This document shows, one piece after another, positions 1 through 10,826 of a DNA stretch of 64,000 nt; the first letter of the stretch is position 1, and every line of letters begins with the position of its first letter. This DNA comes from Sipunculus nudus (Eukaryota; Annelida; Sipuncula; Golfingiida; Sipunculidae). The position numbers and the translations under genes were made by a program. The notes beneath the pieces are model-generated. The model did not search any database. It was not told the DNA's origin and saw only the letters and a list, made by a program, of their open reading frames with translations. Location of the stretch: positions 1,947,579-2,011,578 of the forward strand of contig CM049307.1 in assembly GCA_026874595.1 (NCBI GenBank). The letters are read 5' to 3'.

Positions 1-2588
1 TGAATAAAGGTACATTCTGGTTCTTTTTTGTTCAGAATTGTGCACCAGAATTAAGGTTCATTCTGGTTCATTTTTGTTCAGAAGTGTGCATCCCAATTTA
101 GGTACATTCTGGTTCATTACTATTCAGTAGTGTGCAACCCTAGGTAAATTCCAGTTCATTTTTGTTCAGAAGTGTGCAACCCATTTAAGGTACATTCTAC
201 TTCATAATTGTTCAGTAGTGTGCAACCCTTGGTACATTCTAGTTCATTATTGTGCAGAAGTGTGCAAAACAATTAAGGTACATTCTAGATCATTAGTTCA
301 GAAGTGTGCAACCCTAGGAACATTCCATTTCATTATTGTTCAGAAGTGTGCAACCCAATTAAGCTACATTCTACTGCATTACTCTTCAGAAGTGTGCAAC
401 CCTGGGTACATTCTAGTTCTAATTGTTCAGAAGTGTGCATCCCCAGGTATGTTCTAGTTCCAATTGTTCAGAAGTGTGCATCCCAATTAAGGTACTACAA
501 GTTCATTTTTGTTCAGAAGTGTGCAACCGAATTAAGGTACATTCTGGTTCTTTTTTGTTCAGAAGTGTGCATCCCAATTAAGGTTCATTCTGGTTCATTT
601 TCATTCAGAAGTGTGCACCTGAATTAGATAAAATTCTGGTTCTTTTTTGTTCAAAAGTGTGCATCCCAATAAAGGTACTACTAGTTCATTATTGTTCAGC
701 AGTGTGCACCCAGAAGTACATTCTAGTTCATTTTTGTTCAGATGTGTGCACCTGAATAAAGGTTCATTCTGGTTCTTTTTTGTTCAGAAGTGTGCACCAG
801 AATTAAGGTTCATTCTGGTTCATTTTTGTTCAGAAGTGTGCATCCCAATTTAGGTACATTCTGGTTCATTACTATTCAGTAGTGTGCAACCCTAGGTAAA
901 TTCCAGTTCATTTTTGTTCAGAAGTGTGCAACCCATTTAAGGTACATTCTACTTCATAATTGTTCAGTAGTGTGCAACCCTTGGTACATTCTAGTTCATT
1001 ATTGTGCAGAAGTGTGCAAAACAATTAAGGTACATTCTAGATCATTAGTTCAGAAGTGTGCAACCCTAGGAACATTCCATTTCATTATTGTTCAGAAGTG
1101 TGCAACCCAATTAAGCTACATTCTACTCCATTACTCTTCAGAAGTGTGCAACCCTGGGTACATTCTAGTTCTAATTGTTCAGAAGTGTGCATCCCAGGTA
1201 TGTTCTAGTTCTAATTGTTTAGAAGTGTGCATCCCAATTAAGGTACTACTAGTTCATTTTTGTTCAGAATTGTGCAACCGAATTAAGGTACATTCTGATT
1301 CTTTTTTGTTCAGAAGTGTGCATCCCAATTAAGGTTCATTCTGTTTCATTTTCATTCAGAAGTGTGCACCTGAATTAGATAAAATTCTGGTTCTTTTTTG
1401 TTCAAAAGTGTGCATCCCAATAAAGGTACTACAAGTTCATTATTGTTCAGCAGTGTGCATCCAGAAGTACATTCTAGTTCATTTTTGTTCAGATGTGTGC
1501 ACCTGAATTAAGGTACATTCTTGTTCTTTTTTGTTCAGAAGTGTGCACCAGAATTAAGGTTCATTCTGGATCATTTTTGTTCAGAGGTGTGCATCCCAAT
1601 TTAGGTACATTCTGGTTCATTTTTGTACAGAAGTGTGAAACTGAATTAAGGTACAATCTGGTTCTTTTTTGTTCAGAAGTGTGCACCTGAATTAAGGTAC
1701 ATTCTGGTTCTTTTTTGTTCAGAAGTGTGCACCTGAATTAAGGTACATTCTGGTTCTTTTTTTGTTCAGAAGTGTGCATCCCAATTAAGGTACTACTAGT
1801 TCATTATTGTTCAGCTGTGTGCACCCAGAAGTACATTCTAGTTCATTTTTGTTCAGAAGTGTGCAACCAAATTAAGGTACATTCTGGTTCTTTTTTGTTC
1901 AGAAGTGTGCATCGCAATAAAGGTTCATTCTGGTTCATTTTCGTTCAGAAGTGTGCACCTGAATTAAGGTACATTCTGGTTCTTTTTTGTTCAGAAGTGT
2001 GCATCCAAATTAAGGTACTACTTGTTCATTATTGTTCAGCAGTGTGCACCCAGAAGTACATTCTAGTTCTTTTTTGTTCAGAAGTGTGAATCCCAATTAA
2101 GGTACTACTAGTTCACTGTTGTTCAGCAGTGTGTACCCAGAAGTACATTCTAGTTCATTTTTGTTCAGAAGTGTGCACCTGAATTAAGGTACATTCTGGT
2201 TCTTTTTTGTTCAGAAGTGTGCATCCCAATTAAGGTTCACTCTTGTTCATTTTTGTTTAGAAGTGTGCATCCCAATTGAGGTACATTTTAGTTCATTTTT
2301 GTACAGAACTGTGTAACTGAATTAAGGTACATTCTGGTTCTTTTTTGTTCAGATGTGTGCATCCCAATTAAGGTTCATTCTGGTTCATTTTTGTTTAGAA
2401 GTGTGCACCTGAATTAGGTACATTCTGGTTCTTTTTTGTTCAGAAGTGTGCTTCCCAATTAAGGTACTACTAGTTCATTATTGTTCAGCAGTGTGCACCC
2501 AGAAGCACATTCTAGTTCATTTTTGTTCAGAAGTGTGCACATGAATTAAGGTACATTCTGGTTGTATTTTTGTTCAGAAGTGTGCACT
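1..2588. repeat. 47-bp minisatellite array with higher-order repeat
   Basis: About 55 diverged copies of a unit of roughly 47 bp, with the recurring core TTCAGAAGTGTGCA followed by an AATTAAGGTAC block and a TTCTGGTTC block. A higher-order period of 752 bp (16 units) is visible: the variant order starting near position 1 recurs almost unchanged from about 753 to 1500. The array is cut by the left window edge, so its full length is unknown. It lies in the intron downstream of the PKC C2 exon (gene on minus strand). The open frames through it, such as 218-457 and 970-1332, are repeat read-through and not genes. Confidence 0.95.
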
Positions 2589-3846
2589 CTACTTTGTTCT
2601 CTCACATTGGGTTGCATCAAGTATAAACAGACATGATGGTGATACTCACAAAGTAAGTGTTCTCTCACACTGGGTTGCATCAAGTATAAACAGACATGAT
2701 GGTGATACTCACAAAGTAAGTGTTCTCTCACACTGGGTTGCATCATGTATAAACAGACATGATGGTGATACTCACAAAGTAAGTGTTCTCTCACATTGGG
2801 TTGCATCAAGTATAAACAGACATGATGGTGATACTCACAAAGTAAGTGTTCTCTCACATTGGGTTGCATCATGTATAAACAGACATGATGGTGATACTCA
2901 CAAAGTAAGTGTTCTCTCACATTGGGTTGAATCAAGTATATCAGACATGATGGTAATACTCACAAAGTAAGTGTTCTCTTACATTGGGTTGCATCAAGTA
3001 TAAACAGACATGATGGTGATACTCACAAAGTAAGTGTTCTCTCACATTGGGTTGCATCAAGTATAAACAGACATGATGGTGATACTCACAAAGTAAGTGT
3101 TCTCTCACATTGGGTTGCATCAAGTATAAACAGACATGATAGTAATACTCACAAAGTAAGTGTTCTCTCACATTGGGTTGCATCATGTATAAACAGACAT
3201 GATGGTGATACTCACAAAGTAATTGTTCTCTCACATTGGGTTGCATCATGTATAAACAGACATGATGGTGATACTCACAAAGTAAGTGTTCTCTCACATT
3301 GGGTTGCATCAAGTATAAACAGACATGATAGTTATACTCACAAAGTAAGTGTTCTCTCACACTGGGTTGCATCATGTATAAACAGACATTATGGTGATAC
3401 TCACATAGTAAGTGTTCTCTCACATTGGGTTGCATCATGTATAAACAGACATGATGGTGATACTCACAAAGTAAGTGTTCTCTCACATTGGGTTGCATCA
3501 TGTATAAACAGACATGATGGTGATACTCACAAAGTAAGTGTTCTCTCACATTGGGTTGCATCATGTATAAACAGACATGATGGTAATACTCACAAAGTAA
3601 GTGTTCTCTCACATTGGGTTGCATCATGTATAAACACACATGATGGTGATACTCACAAAGTAAGTGTTCTCTCACATTGGGTTGCATCATGTATAAACAG
3701 ACATGATGGTGATACTTTGTAAAGTAAGTGTTCTCTCAGATTGGGTTGCATCATGTTTAAACAGATAGGATGGTGATACTCACAAAGTAAGTGTTCTCTC
3801 ACATTTGGTTGAATCAAGTATAAACAGACATGATGGTGATACTCAC
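2589..3846 (-). repeat. 63-bp minisatellite carrying PKC splice-donor copies
   Basis: About 20 copies of a 63-bp unit run directly up to the end of the PKC C2 exon at 3847. Read on the minus strand, each unit contains GAGAACACTTACTTT followed by GTGAGTATCACC. This is nearly the same as the last bases of the exon (GAGAACACTTTACTTT) plus its donor GTGAGT, but one T shorter. Because 63 is a multiple of three, the minus strand stays open for 129 and 249 codons (2546-2935 and 2941-3690), with the 21-residue unit beginning MMQPNVREHL. These frames have no start or homology context that suggests a real protein. Some units have damaged donors, for example near 3714-3722. Confidence 0.95.
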
Positions 3847-4003
3847 AAAGTAAAGTGTTCTCCCCATGTCGGGTTTAAACAGGCTTTGATGGTTTTTGTC
3901 TTCTGTTTGGTCTTGCTAGAATCATCTGGCATCAGCTTAAGTTTTACATAGGGATCTGCGAGGCCATTTGGGTCCATTGGAATCAGGTTACGCGCTTCTC
4001 GAA
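3847..4003 (-). CDS. PRKC: Conventional protein kinase C, C2-domain exon (partial gene)
   Basis: A 157-bp internal exon. It is bounded by a TTTGCAG acceptor (minus strand, ending at 4004) and a GTGAGT donor (3846-3841). In phase with the exon at 18880 it encodes [14 protein letters not shown], then [27 protein letters not shown] and WGEHFTF. This is the C2 domain of calcium-dependent PKC (alpha/beta type), which binds calcium and acidic phospholipids and brings the kinase to the plasma membrane. The loop-1 aspartates (MDPNG and ADPY) and the lysines of YVKLKL and KQKTKT, which contact calcium and PIP2 in the family, are present. The exon size equals that of the matching vertebrate exon as I remember it. 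Reading through the donor gives TTG TGA, an immediate stop. The next exon, with the rest of C2, lies left of the window or was not recognised. Confidence 0.95.
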
Positions 4004-4800
4004 CTGCAAATATAAGATATCAGTTAACACAGAAGACAAACCTTGTTGATACACACACTGGACTGCATTTGTAAAGAATCCAAGCCAACATAACATTTCT
4101 TTTTCTTTCTGAACTTAAAATATAAATATCTTAGCCCCTGAAGGCATGGTATCATTCCATATACTCATTATCATATCTCTGCTTCAGTTATCCTTAATCT
4201 GTAAAAAGGCCTTAAACATTTGAGAGAGATTTTAAAAGTCTGTATCTGGACTGTGCCAAACCTCCTATTTGAACAAGCCCTCAAAGTAACCTCTGAAAAC
4301 TTCCATGTTCAACTACCCTAAAAGTATTTTCTTTCTTCTAAATTTGGAGAATAAATCTTTCTAAGAAATGTGTGTATGTTACATAAGTAAAAATTTCAGA
4401 AATACAATCTGAAGAAATTATGTTTCACTGAAGAAATTATCCCTTTTCAGCAAATTACATAAGCAAAGACTAGTCTTCAAAGAAAGTGTATCTTTGGTCG
4501 ACTTTTTCAAAGAGAATGGGTTTGAGCAAAGCAGATATTCAATATACATTCTTTTTTTGGGAATTATGCAGATAGGAGCCAAATGCTAAAGGAATATTAA
4601 TCTTGATTTAGTAGGTAATTCATTTCTTTGAAAGCATCACATGCTTTTTCTTGTACACTGATAAGAGCAGGACACAGCTTATCTTGATGACAGATAAAGC
4701 TTTTTACTTGATATAAGAAAAATGCTCAAAAATGCCCGATACCACTAAGATAATCACAAAGTATATAAAGTATCCTTTAGAGGACCACTAAGGAAAACCT
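4004..4800. other. Intron sequence next to the C2 exon
   Basis: AT-rich intronic sequence immediately upstream (in gene direction) of the C2 exon. The pyrimidine-rich stretch before the acceptor is modest. I see no coding segment, RNA gene or obvious repeat in this stretch. Confidence 0.7.
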
Positions 4801-5625
4801 CCCACTGTGTGGTCTTATGTCCTACTGGGTGGTCTTATATCCTACTGAGTGGTCTTATGTCCTACTGAGTGGTCTTATGTCCTACTGAGTGGTTTTATGT
4901 CCTACTGAGTGGTCTTATGTCCTACTGAGTGGTCTTATGTCCTACTGGGTGGTCTTATATCCTACTGAGTGGTCTTATGTCCTACTGGGTGGTCTTCTCT
5001 ACTTGGTGGTCTTATGTCCTACTGAGTGGTCTTATGTCCTACTGGGTGGTCTTATGTCCTCCTGAATGGTCTTATGTCCTACTGGGTGGTCTTATGTCCT
5101 ACTGGGTGGTCTTATGTCCTACTGGGTGGTCTTATGTCCTACTGAGTGGTCTTATGTCCTACTGGGTGGTCTTATGTCCTACTGGGTGGTCTTATGTCCT
5201 ACTGGGTGGTCTTATGTCCTACTGGGTGGTCTTATGTCCCACTGGGTGGTCTTCTCTACTTGGTGGTCTTATGTCCTACTGAGTGGTCTTATGTCCTACT
5301 GGGTGGTCTTATGTCCTACTGGGTGGTCTTGTCCTACTGGGTGATCTAATGTCCTACTGGGTAGTCTTATGTCCTACTAGGTGGTCTTCTCAACTTGGTG
5401 GTCTAATTTCCTACTGAGTTGTCTTATGTCCTACTGAGTGGTCTTATGTCCTACTGAGTGGTCTTATGTCCTACTGGGTGGTCTTATGTCCCACTGAGTG
5501 GTCTTATGTCCCACTGTGTGGTCTTATGTCCTACTGAGTGGTCTTATGTCCTACTGAGTGGTCTTATGTCCTACTGAGTGGTCTAATGTCCTACTGGGTG
5601 ATCTAATGTCCTACTGGGTGGTCTT
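4801..5625. repeat. 20-bp minisatellite array
   Basis: About 41 copies of a 20-bp unit, consensus GTGGTCTTATGTCCTACTGG with a G/A variant at the penultimate base. A few units contain a shortened variant with TTCTCTACTTGG, for example near 4990, 5250 and 5385. Because 20 is not a multiple of three, three units (60 bp) read the same in all frames. That explains the overlapping open frames here (4929-5282, 5066-5344, 5146-5349), which are not genes. It lies within the 14.9 kb PKC intron. Confidence 0.95.
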
Positions 5626-5691
5626 TTGGATTATTTTTCTTGTATTGAGACAATCATCTTATGTATGAAATTAAAATGGCTTTTCATCTTA

Positions 5692-7336
5692 GCAAGTGAC
5701 CCATGGATCATGACACTGAGCTGACTAGCATGTCATTACAGGCTAACATTCACAAAAGGATTTTTCTCATCTAAAAACCAAACTGGGATTAACTTCAAAT
5801 GTGATCTTGACACAAGAACTTCTGACAACAAAGTAGAAAAGGCTGTTCTAAAGTAATGGATCACACATATGTTTAGACTGAATCCAATCATGACAGTCTA
5901 TACAGGTTTTAAGATAAAAAGATAAAACTTTCTCAAGGTATAATGGTTTATCCGGAAACTTGGACGAGTCACCTATATCCTTTGTTTCTGCATAAGCCCT
6001 GCCAAGGTTTTAGTAGTTATGTTTGTTATAAAAATGCCTAAAATAAAGTGATTCCATGTACCAATAGATGTAACACAGTGCCAGCTCTTATCACTAAAGC
6101 CCTTAAGTCTGTACGGTGAATCCCTGAGAGCTGCATATTACAGACGTCACAAGGCTCTTTGAGGACCTGAAAATTCCCTCGCATTTGCATATCAGGCCGT
6201 CATGCCTTATGTGAATGGCATCGTTGCTATGAGAACACCAACAGTGGTCCCATTAGAAATAGACAGCTTGACCCCCTTGGAAAATTTGCACTGAAAACAT
6301 GTATTCAGGTGGTTCATCTCTGCTCTAGGAACATTACAGTCCACTGGCAAAATGTAGGTGTAATGTTGACACTATAACAATGATTTTGTAACGATAGTTC
6401 CAGTACCCTTTGCCAGTCTGTGTATTGGTACCCTAAGCAAATGCCAAGCTGCCAACATGCAAATTGTTGTGATAGTTTCAGCCAGCAGGTACATGTATTA
6501 CGTATACACCTGAATATCTCATGCTGAACTCAGACTAAGACAGAGTTTGTTACATTTTGTTTAAAAAGGCCCACTTTGAAGAGCGATGGTCTGATAAATG
6601 GTTACACTGAGGCTGAAAGTGTTGAAAGTCTTGAGGGCCTTAAAATATTAAGACTGATTAAATGAGAAAATTAGTAGCCAACTGGAAGCCCCCAACAAGT
6701 GATAGCTGAATGAACCATGTTGGTTTTGAAAAAAAAAAAAATCTGGGAAAGACCACTAGTTACTACTGATGTCACTGGAAAAGACCTTAGGTCAGTGAGG
6801 CGGTGATGTGTGATGCTAACCTTCCCATAACCAGGGGTGTTTACCAGTCAATGAAATAGTTGGCCAGAGAGCCTTAATTTGGTTATATTGTTTGCAGCAA
6901 GGTGGTAGTACCTGTCCCAAGCGTTGCAACACAGCAAGAGTAAGTTTGATGGTTCTGATATTCGGAGGAATTATGATTTAACCATTTCATCAACTGGGCC
7001 AGTCTATTTCTGCATGAGTGAATTGAAATATTTTGCCATAGAAATGTTGGGAATCAGATTTGGTTAAGGCATCTTTATCCATTATGGTAATCTCAGGTTT
7101 CCAAGGAGATTTTTCTTGGACCTTCCTGGATGTCAAGTAAGATGATTCTAGGTCCAATTGTAACCATTTGTGCCCTGTTAACAGAACACTGCATAAATGA
7201 AGCTCTAAAAATAGAGAAAACTAGGGCCCCAGGAGTCTCGACCCTCATCTGTATTAGTCTATAAGGATATTTTCAAGAAATTTTTCAGAATGAAGGTCCT
7301 GTGACCTTCACCTTTGACCTCTGGACCTTGAACATA
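5692..7336 (+). mobile_element. Left part of a degenerate outer element
   Basis: Starts with a diverged version of the common 5' end: CAAGTGACCCATGGATCATG followed by ACTGAGCTGAC. The body contains modules seen elsewhere in the window, such as the GGTTTCCAAGGAGATTTTTC block near 7095 and the CTGTGACCTTCACCTTTGACC block near 7310. The latter is interrupted by the element at 7337. The outer element probably continues after 9966 and may end at 14084, but the middle portion (about 5.8-7.0 kb) matches nothing I recognise. The extent is therefore an inference. Confidence 0.4.
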
Positions 7337-9966
7337 ACAAGGGACCTATGGGTCACGACGCTCAGCTGTTATATATGATAAAAAATAATATTTAGAAATG
7401 AGGCACAGGCTGGTTTTGTGTGGTAATAAATATAAGCTGTATTATGAGTTGTTGTTGTTTAGCTTATGTATGATTTTGATAGTACCTTTGGAGACAGGGA
7501 AGAGGATTGATTTCATTTATTTTATTAACAAATGGAGTACTATTGTCACACAGATTTTGACTTGGCCATATAACTTATAGGCAGAACATATAATATAAGA
7601 GTTTAACTATTTATTAAAAAAAATACAAATATTGTCCCAAATATAATTTTTATTAAAAATAATAAGAGAATCATATGATTTTTTAAAATGAAATATAACT
7701 GATATGATTATTAAAATAATATTAAAGAATATATTCATGAATGCATTCATGAATACATTTTGAAAGTATTTGCACGAGTATTCATATATTTTCATTTTTA
7801 CCTGAATTCCCATTCTTTATGCAAGAAATTTTATAATGGAGTACAAAATCATATTCGTATTTAAATACAATTACAAAGTATTTGCACCATGTCTGGAATT
7901 TATTCAGTTTTCACCAAACAATGATGTTGAGAATCCAGAATATACAAAATTCACACATTTAAATAATGATCATAAGTACCTGGTTTTATGGCTTTTATTT
8001 ATATTAAAAAATAACTGTAAAAAATTCATTTTGGACTAATTTCACATCAATGTACACACTAGACACAGCAGGAATCTAGATTAATATTATCAACTGCATC
8101 TTTGTCTAATTTCCTTCATATGATCCCTAATGATTAGTAATGAATAATATGATTTACTTCTTTATTATTAAAATTGAACTGGAAAATGCCAGAGGTGACT
8201 ACATGGTGTTATTTGGAATATGTGACATTCTACCCATCGATACAAGATTCTTATATCATCAGTAACTGCAAGTTAATTTCCTGTTATTATAAACTAACAA
8301 ATTCCTTTTCTATTTTTCTTTAATTTGTTATTAAAAACCAATAAAAATTTATTAATTTATTGTTTTTTGTTATGTTCTTGGTTAAAACTACTAGATGAGT
8401 TGGGTTGGACACCTGGATCAACTGTGGCTTGCCATAAGCTGCCTGGATTCCATGTATGCCTCGCTCAAGCGTGCATAATTTGATGAAAGGTCAACAAGGT
8501 CAACATACAGGTGACTCAAGAGGGGCTGGAGAGAGCCAAAGTCTGACAGGGTCTCATAAAAAACATTAATAAAAGCTACAATTTTTGGCTAATTTCTTTC
8601 AGCTTTCTAAACTAAAAAGCTGAAATGCTTATGTGTGCATGATATGAAAATTATATCAACAGTGCTCACGGGAAACAAACGTGCCATGGTCACAGTTGGG
8701 CAAAATTTAAGGTACTAATTTTATATTTATACTAAATAAAATTTGAAAAATTCAGAACTAATTTTGGGTATTCAATTGAATCTTGATTAAATAATGTTAC
8801 ATCCCTGACAAAAAAATCTCTAGCTTCAGCAATGCTCTTGTTAAGGGAGTAAATATATTTCTTGATTTTTTACAAAGTGCATTATGTTTTGGCCCATAAC
8901 TTAAAACAATTACACAATACTGACATCATTCTGGCATGTGCATAGAGAATGAAAAATATGTATATTATTTATGATTAAAGTCAGATCAGTGGTTTTGATA
9001 TTAGGCAGTCTTGAAGTGTAACAATGGGTTTTTAATGGAAAAATGAAGTTTTTCATTAATATCTCGAATGTCCTAGTGACCAAATTCTTGGCATGGTAGG
9101 GCATTTTGGAGACATCTAACTGTATGCCGAATTTAAGGAACTTAGAGCTGAAGCTGGGGAGCTGAGCTCTTGCAAACTGCATAACACTAGCTTGATGTAA
9201 ACAATATGTTACATGGTGCTTGAAAACTTGATTAAAATCTACAGTTTTTGATCAACTGGTTTCAAATTTTTGGTGTTAACAGTTGAAATGCTAACAAAAA
9301 CATACTGTGAAAAAAATTAAATCCACAGTACTTACAGGAAAAAAACGTGCCATGGTCAAAGTTGGGCAAAATTTAAGGTACCAATTTTTTATTTTTATTA
9401 ATATTTTAAAAAAATTAAAAGATTTTCATCTAATTTTGGGTATACAATTTTATTTTGATTGAATAAAGTTATATTACTGGAAAAAAGGTTTATAGCATGA
9501 ACATTTTTTGTGTTAAGTGATCAAATATCTTTTCTGATTTTTTACAAAATGCATTATGTTTGGGCCCATAACTTTTTTAAATTAAATAATAGAGACATAA
9601 TTTCTGGCATGTACATAGGCACTATATAGAGGAATATTTATGGTAAATATGAGGTAAAACAGATGAGTGGTTTTGATATTAGGCAGTCCTGAAGTGTGAA
9701 AATAGGTTTTTAATAAAAAATTGAGGTTTTTCCTTAATTTCTCAAAGGAACAAAGTTGCAAACACCCAGTTTTCGGCTTGGTAGGAGATCTTGGGGACAT
9801 CTAACATTATGCCAAATTTTGGATTCCTAGGTCTTACGGTTTCAAAACGTGCAACATCTACGGACGGACGGACGGATGGACAGACGGACGGACGGACAGA
9901 CGGATGGACGACGGACAATGGACCACGACTATAGCTCAGATGACTTATAGTCAGCTGAGCTAAAAA
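7337..9966 (+). mobile_element. Family A hairpin-ended element, full-length copy
   Basis: A complete copy of about 2.63 kb. The 5' end is ACAAGGGACC with the hairpin-forming GACC/GGTC block, then GCTCAGCTG. The 3' end is a GGAC-rich tract (about 9853-9917), the hairpin between AGCTCA and TGAGCT, and an A-run. It is nearly the same as the copy at 39311-41916. It sits inside another repeat: sequence to its left (tgaccttcacctttgacctc) and right (gggtcattaataaatcaag) is contiguous in the paralogous block at 17310-17385. No transposase is encoded, and the small frames inside are not conserved as proteins. Length and ends agree between the two copies, so the boundaries are good to a few bases. Confidence 0.85.
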
Positions 9967-10826
9967 TGTTCATTACTTAATTGGTGGGTCATTAATAAAT
10001 CAAGTTTGAAGCCAATCTGTCTATCCAAAGGAGAATTATCATCCATAAACTAACTTGTGAATGGAAGGGCCCTGTGACCTTGACCTTCAACCCTATGACC
10101 CAAATTGAAAGGAATCTTCCCCTATCGGCAAGAGAGTAATATCTTGCAGATGGAAGGTTTGTGATGAAAAATTGGGCTTGAATGCATACACATTCCTTTT
10201 AAAGAAACGGGTCCTGTGACCTTGACCTTTGACCATTGGACCCCAAAATCAAAAGGGTTCTTACTCAGGTGGTGAGCCATGTATAAGTTAAGTTTGAAAC
10301 CAAAATGTCAAACTAAACTGGAGTTATGATCTGGAATCTAATTTGTTACCAGATGGCCCCTGTGACCTTGACCTTTGACCTTGTGACCCCAAATTCATTT
10401 ATGCTCTCCCCATACTGGCAAGTCAGCTAAATGAGCAAAATGGAAAGTTTGGGATGAAAAGCTTTGCTAAAATTCAGCCATAATCTTTTAAAATAAGTGA
10501 GTCCTATGACCTTGACCTTTGACCTAATGACCCAAAAATCATAAAGCTTCTTGCTTTAGTGGTGGGCCATACATAAGTCAAGTTTGAAATCCATGTGTCA
10601 ATACAACCTGGAGTTATCATCTGAAAAAAATTATATGTGTGGATGGACAGATGGACAGACAGACTGACAAACATAATGACAGGGTGATTACTAAATGGCA
10701 TCCGCTTGTGATCAATACACACACCAGGTTTGGGACACTAGATGTAATTACAGCTAAGAAACTGACATGATTGTTGTCATTTAAAAGTAAAAAAATAGAA
10801 AAAATATTCGTTAAAATAACAAACTA
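9967..10826 (+). repeat. Outer repeat modules rich in TGACCT motifs
   Basis: Continuation of the repeat interrupted at 7337. It has three or four modules of about 140-150 bp, each with a CCTGTGACCTTGACCTTTGACC-like block (10075, 10215, 10361, 10507) followed by a sentence such as AAGTTTGAAACCAA. A GGAC-like tract is present at 10641-10675. The same block occurs at 17190-17530. No gene is seen; the minus-strand frame at 10504-10722 is repeat sequence. Confidence 0.75.

Noticed and set aside
218-2089. Cysteine-rich plus-strand frames (SEVCNPGYILV type)
   Set aside because: Read-through of the 47-bp minisatellite, with several overlapping frames of equal quality.
2546-3690. Long minus-strand open frames of 129 and 249 codons with 21-residue repeats
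   Set aside because: They follow from a 63-bp satellite whose length is divisible by three, have no independent start context, and are out of frame with PKC after the exon end.
4929-5349. Overlapping plus-strand frames rich in WSYVLLGGLMSYW
   Set aside because: The 20-bp repeat reads identically in all three frames; no selection for one frame.
1-5625. CRISPR-like regular repeats
   Set aside because: Units are contiguous without unique spacers, and the genome is eukaryotic.
10504-10722. Minus-strand frame with SVHLSIHTY as a receptor-like peptide
   Set aside because: Complement of a GGAC/GACAGA-rich repeat tract; the same type of frame appears wherever that tract occurs (for example 23386-23634, 60280-60510).
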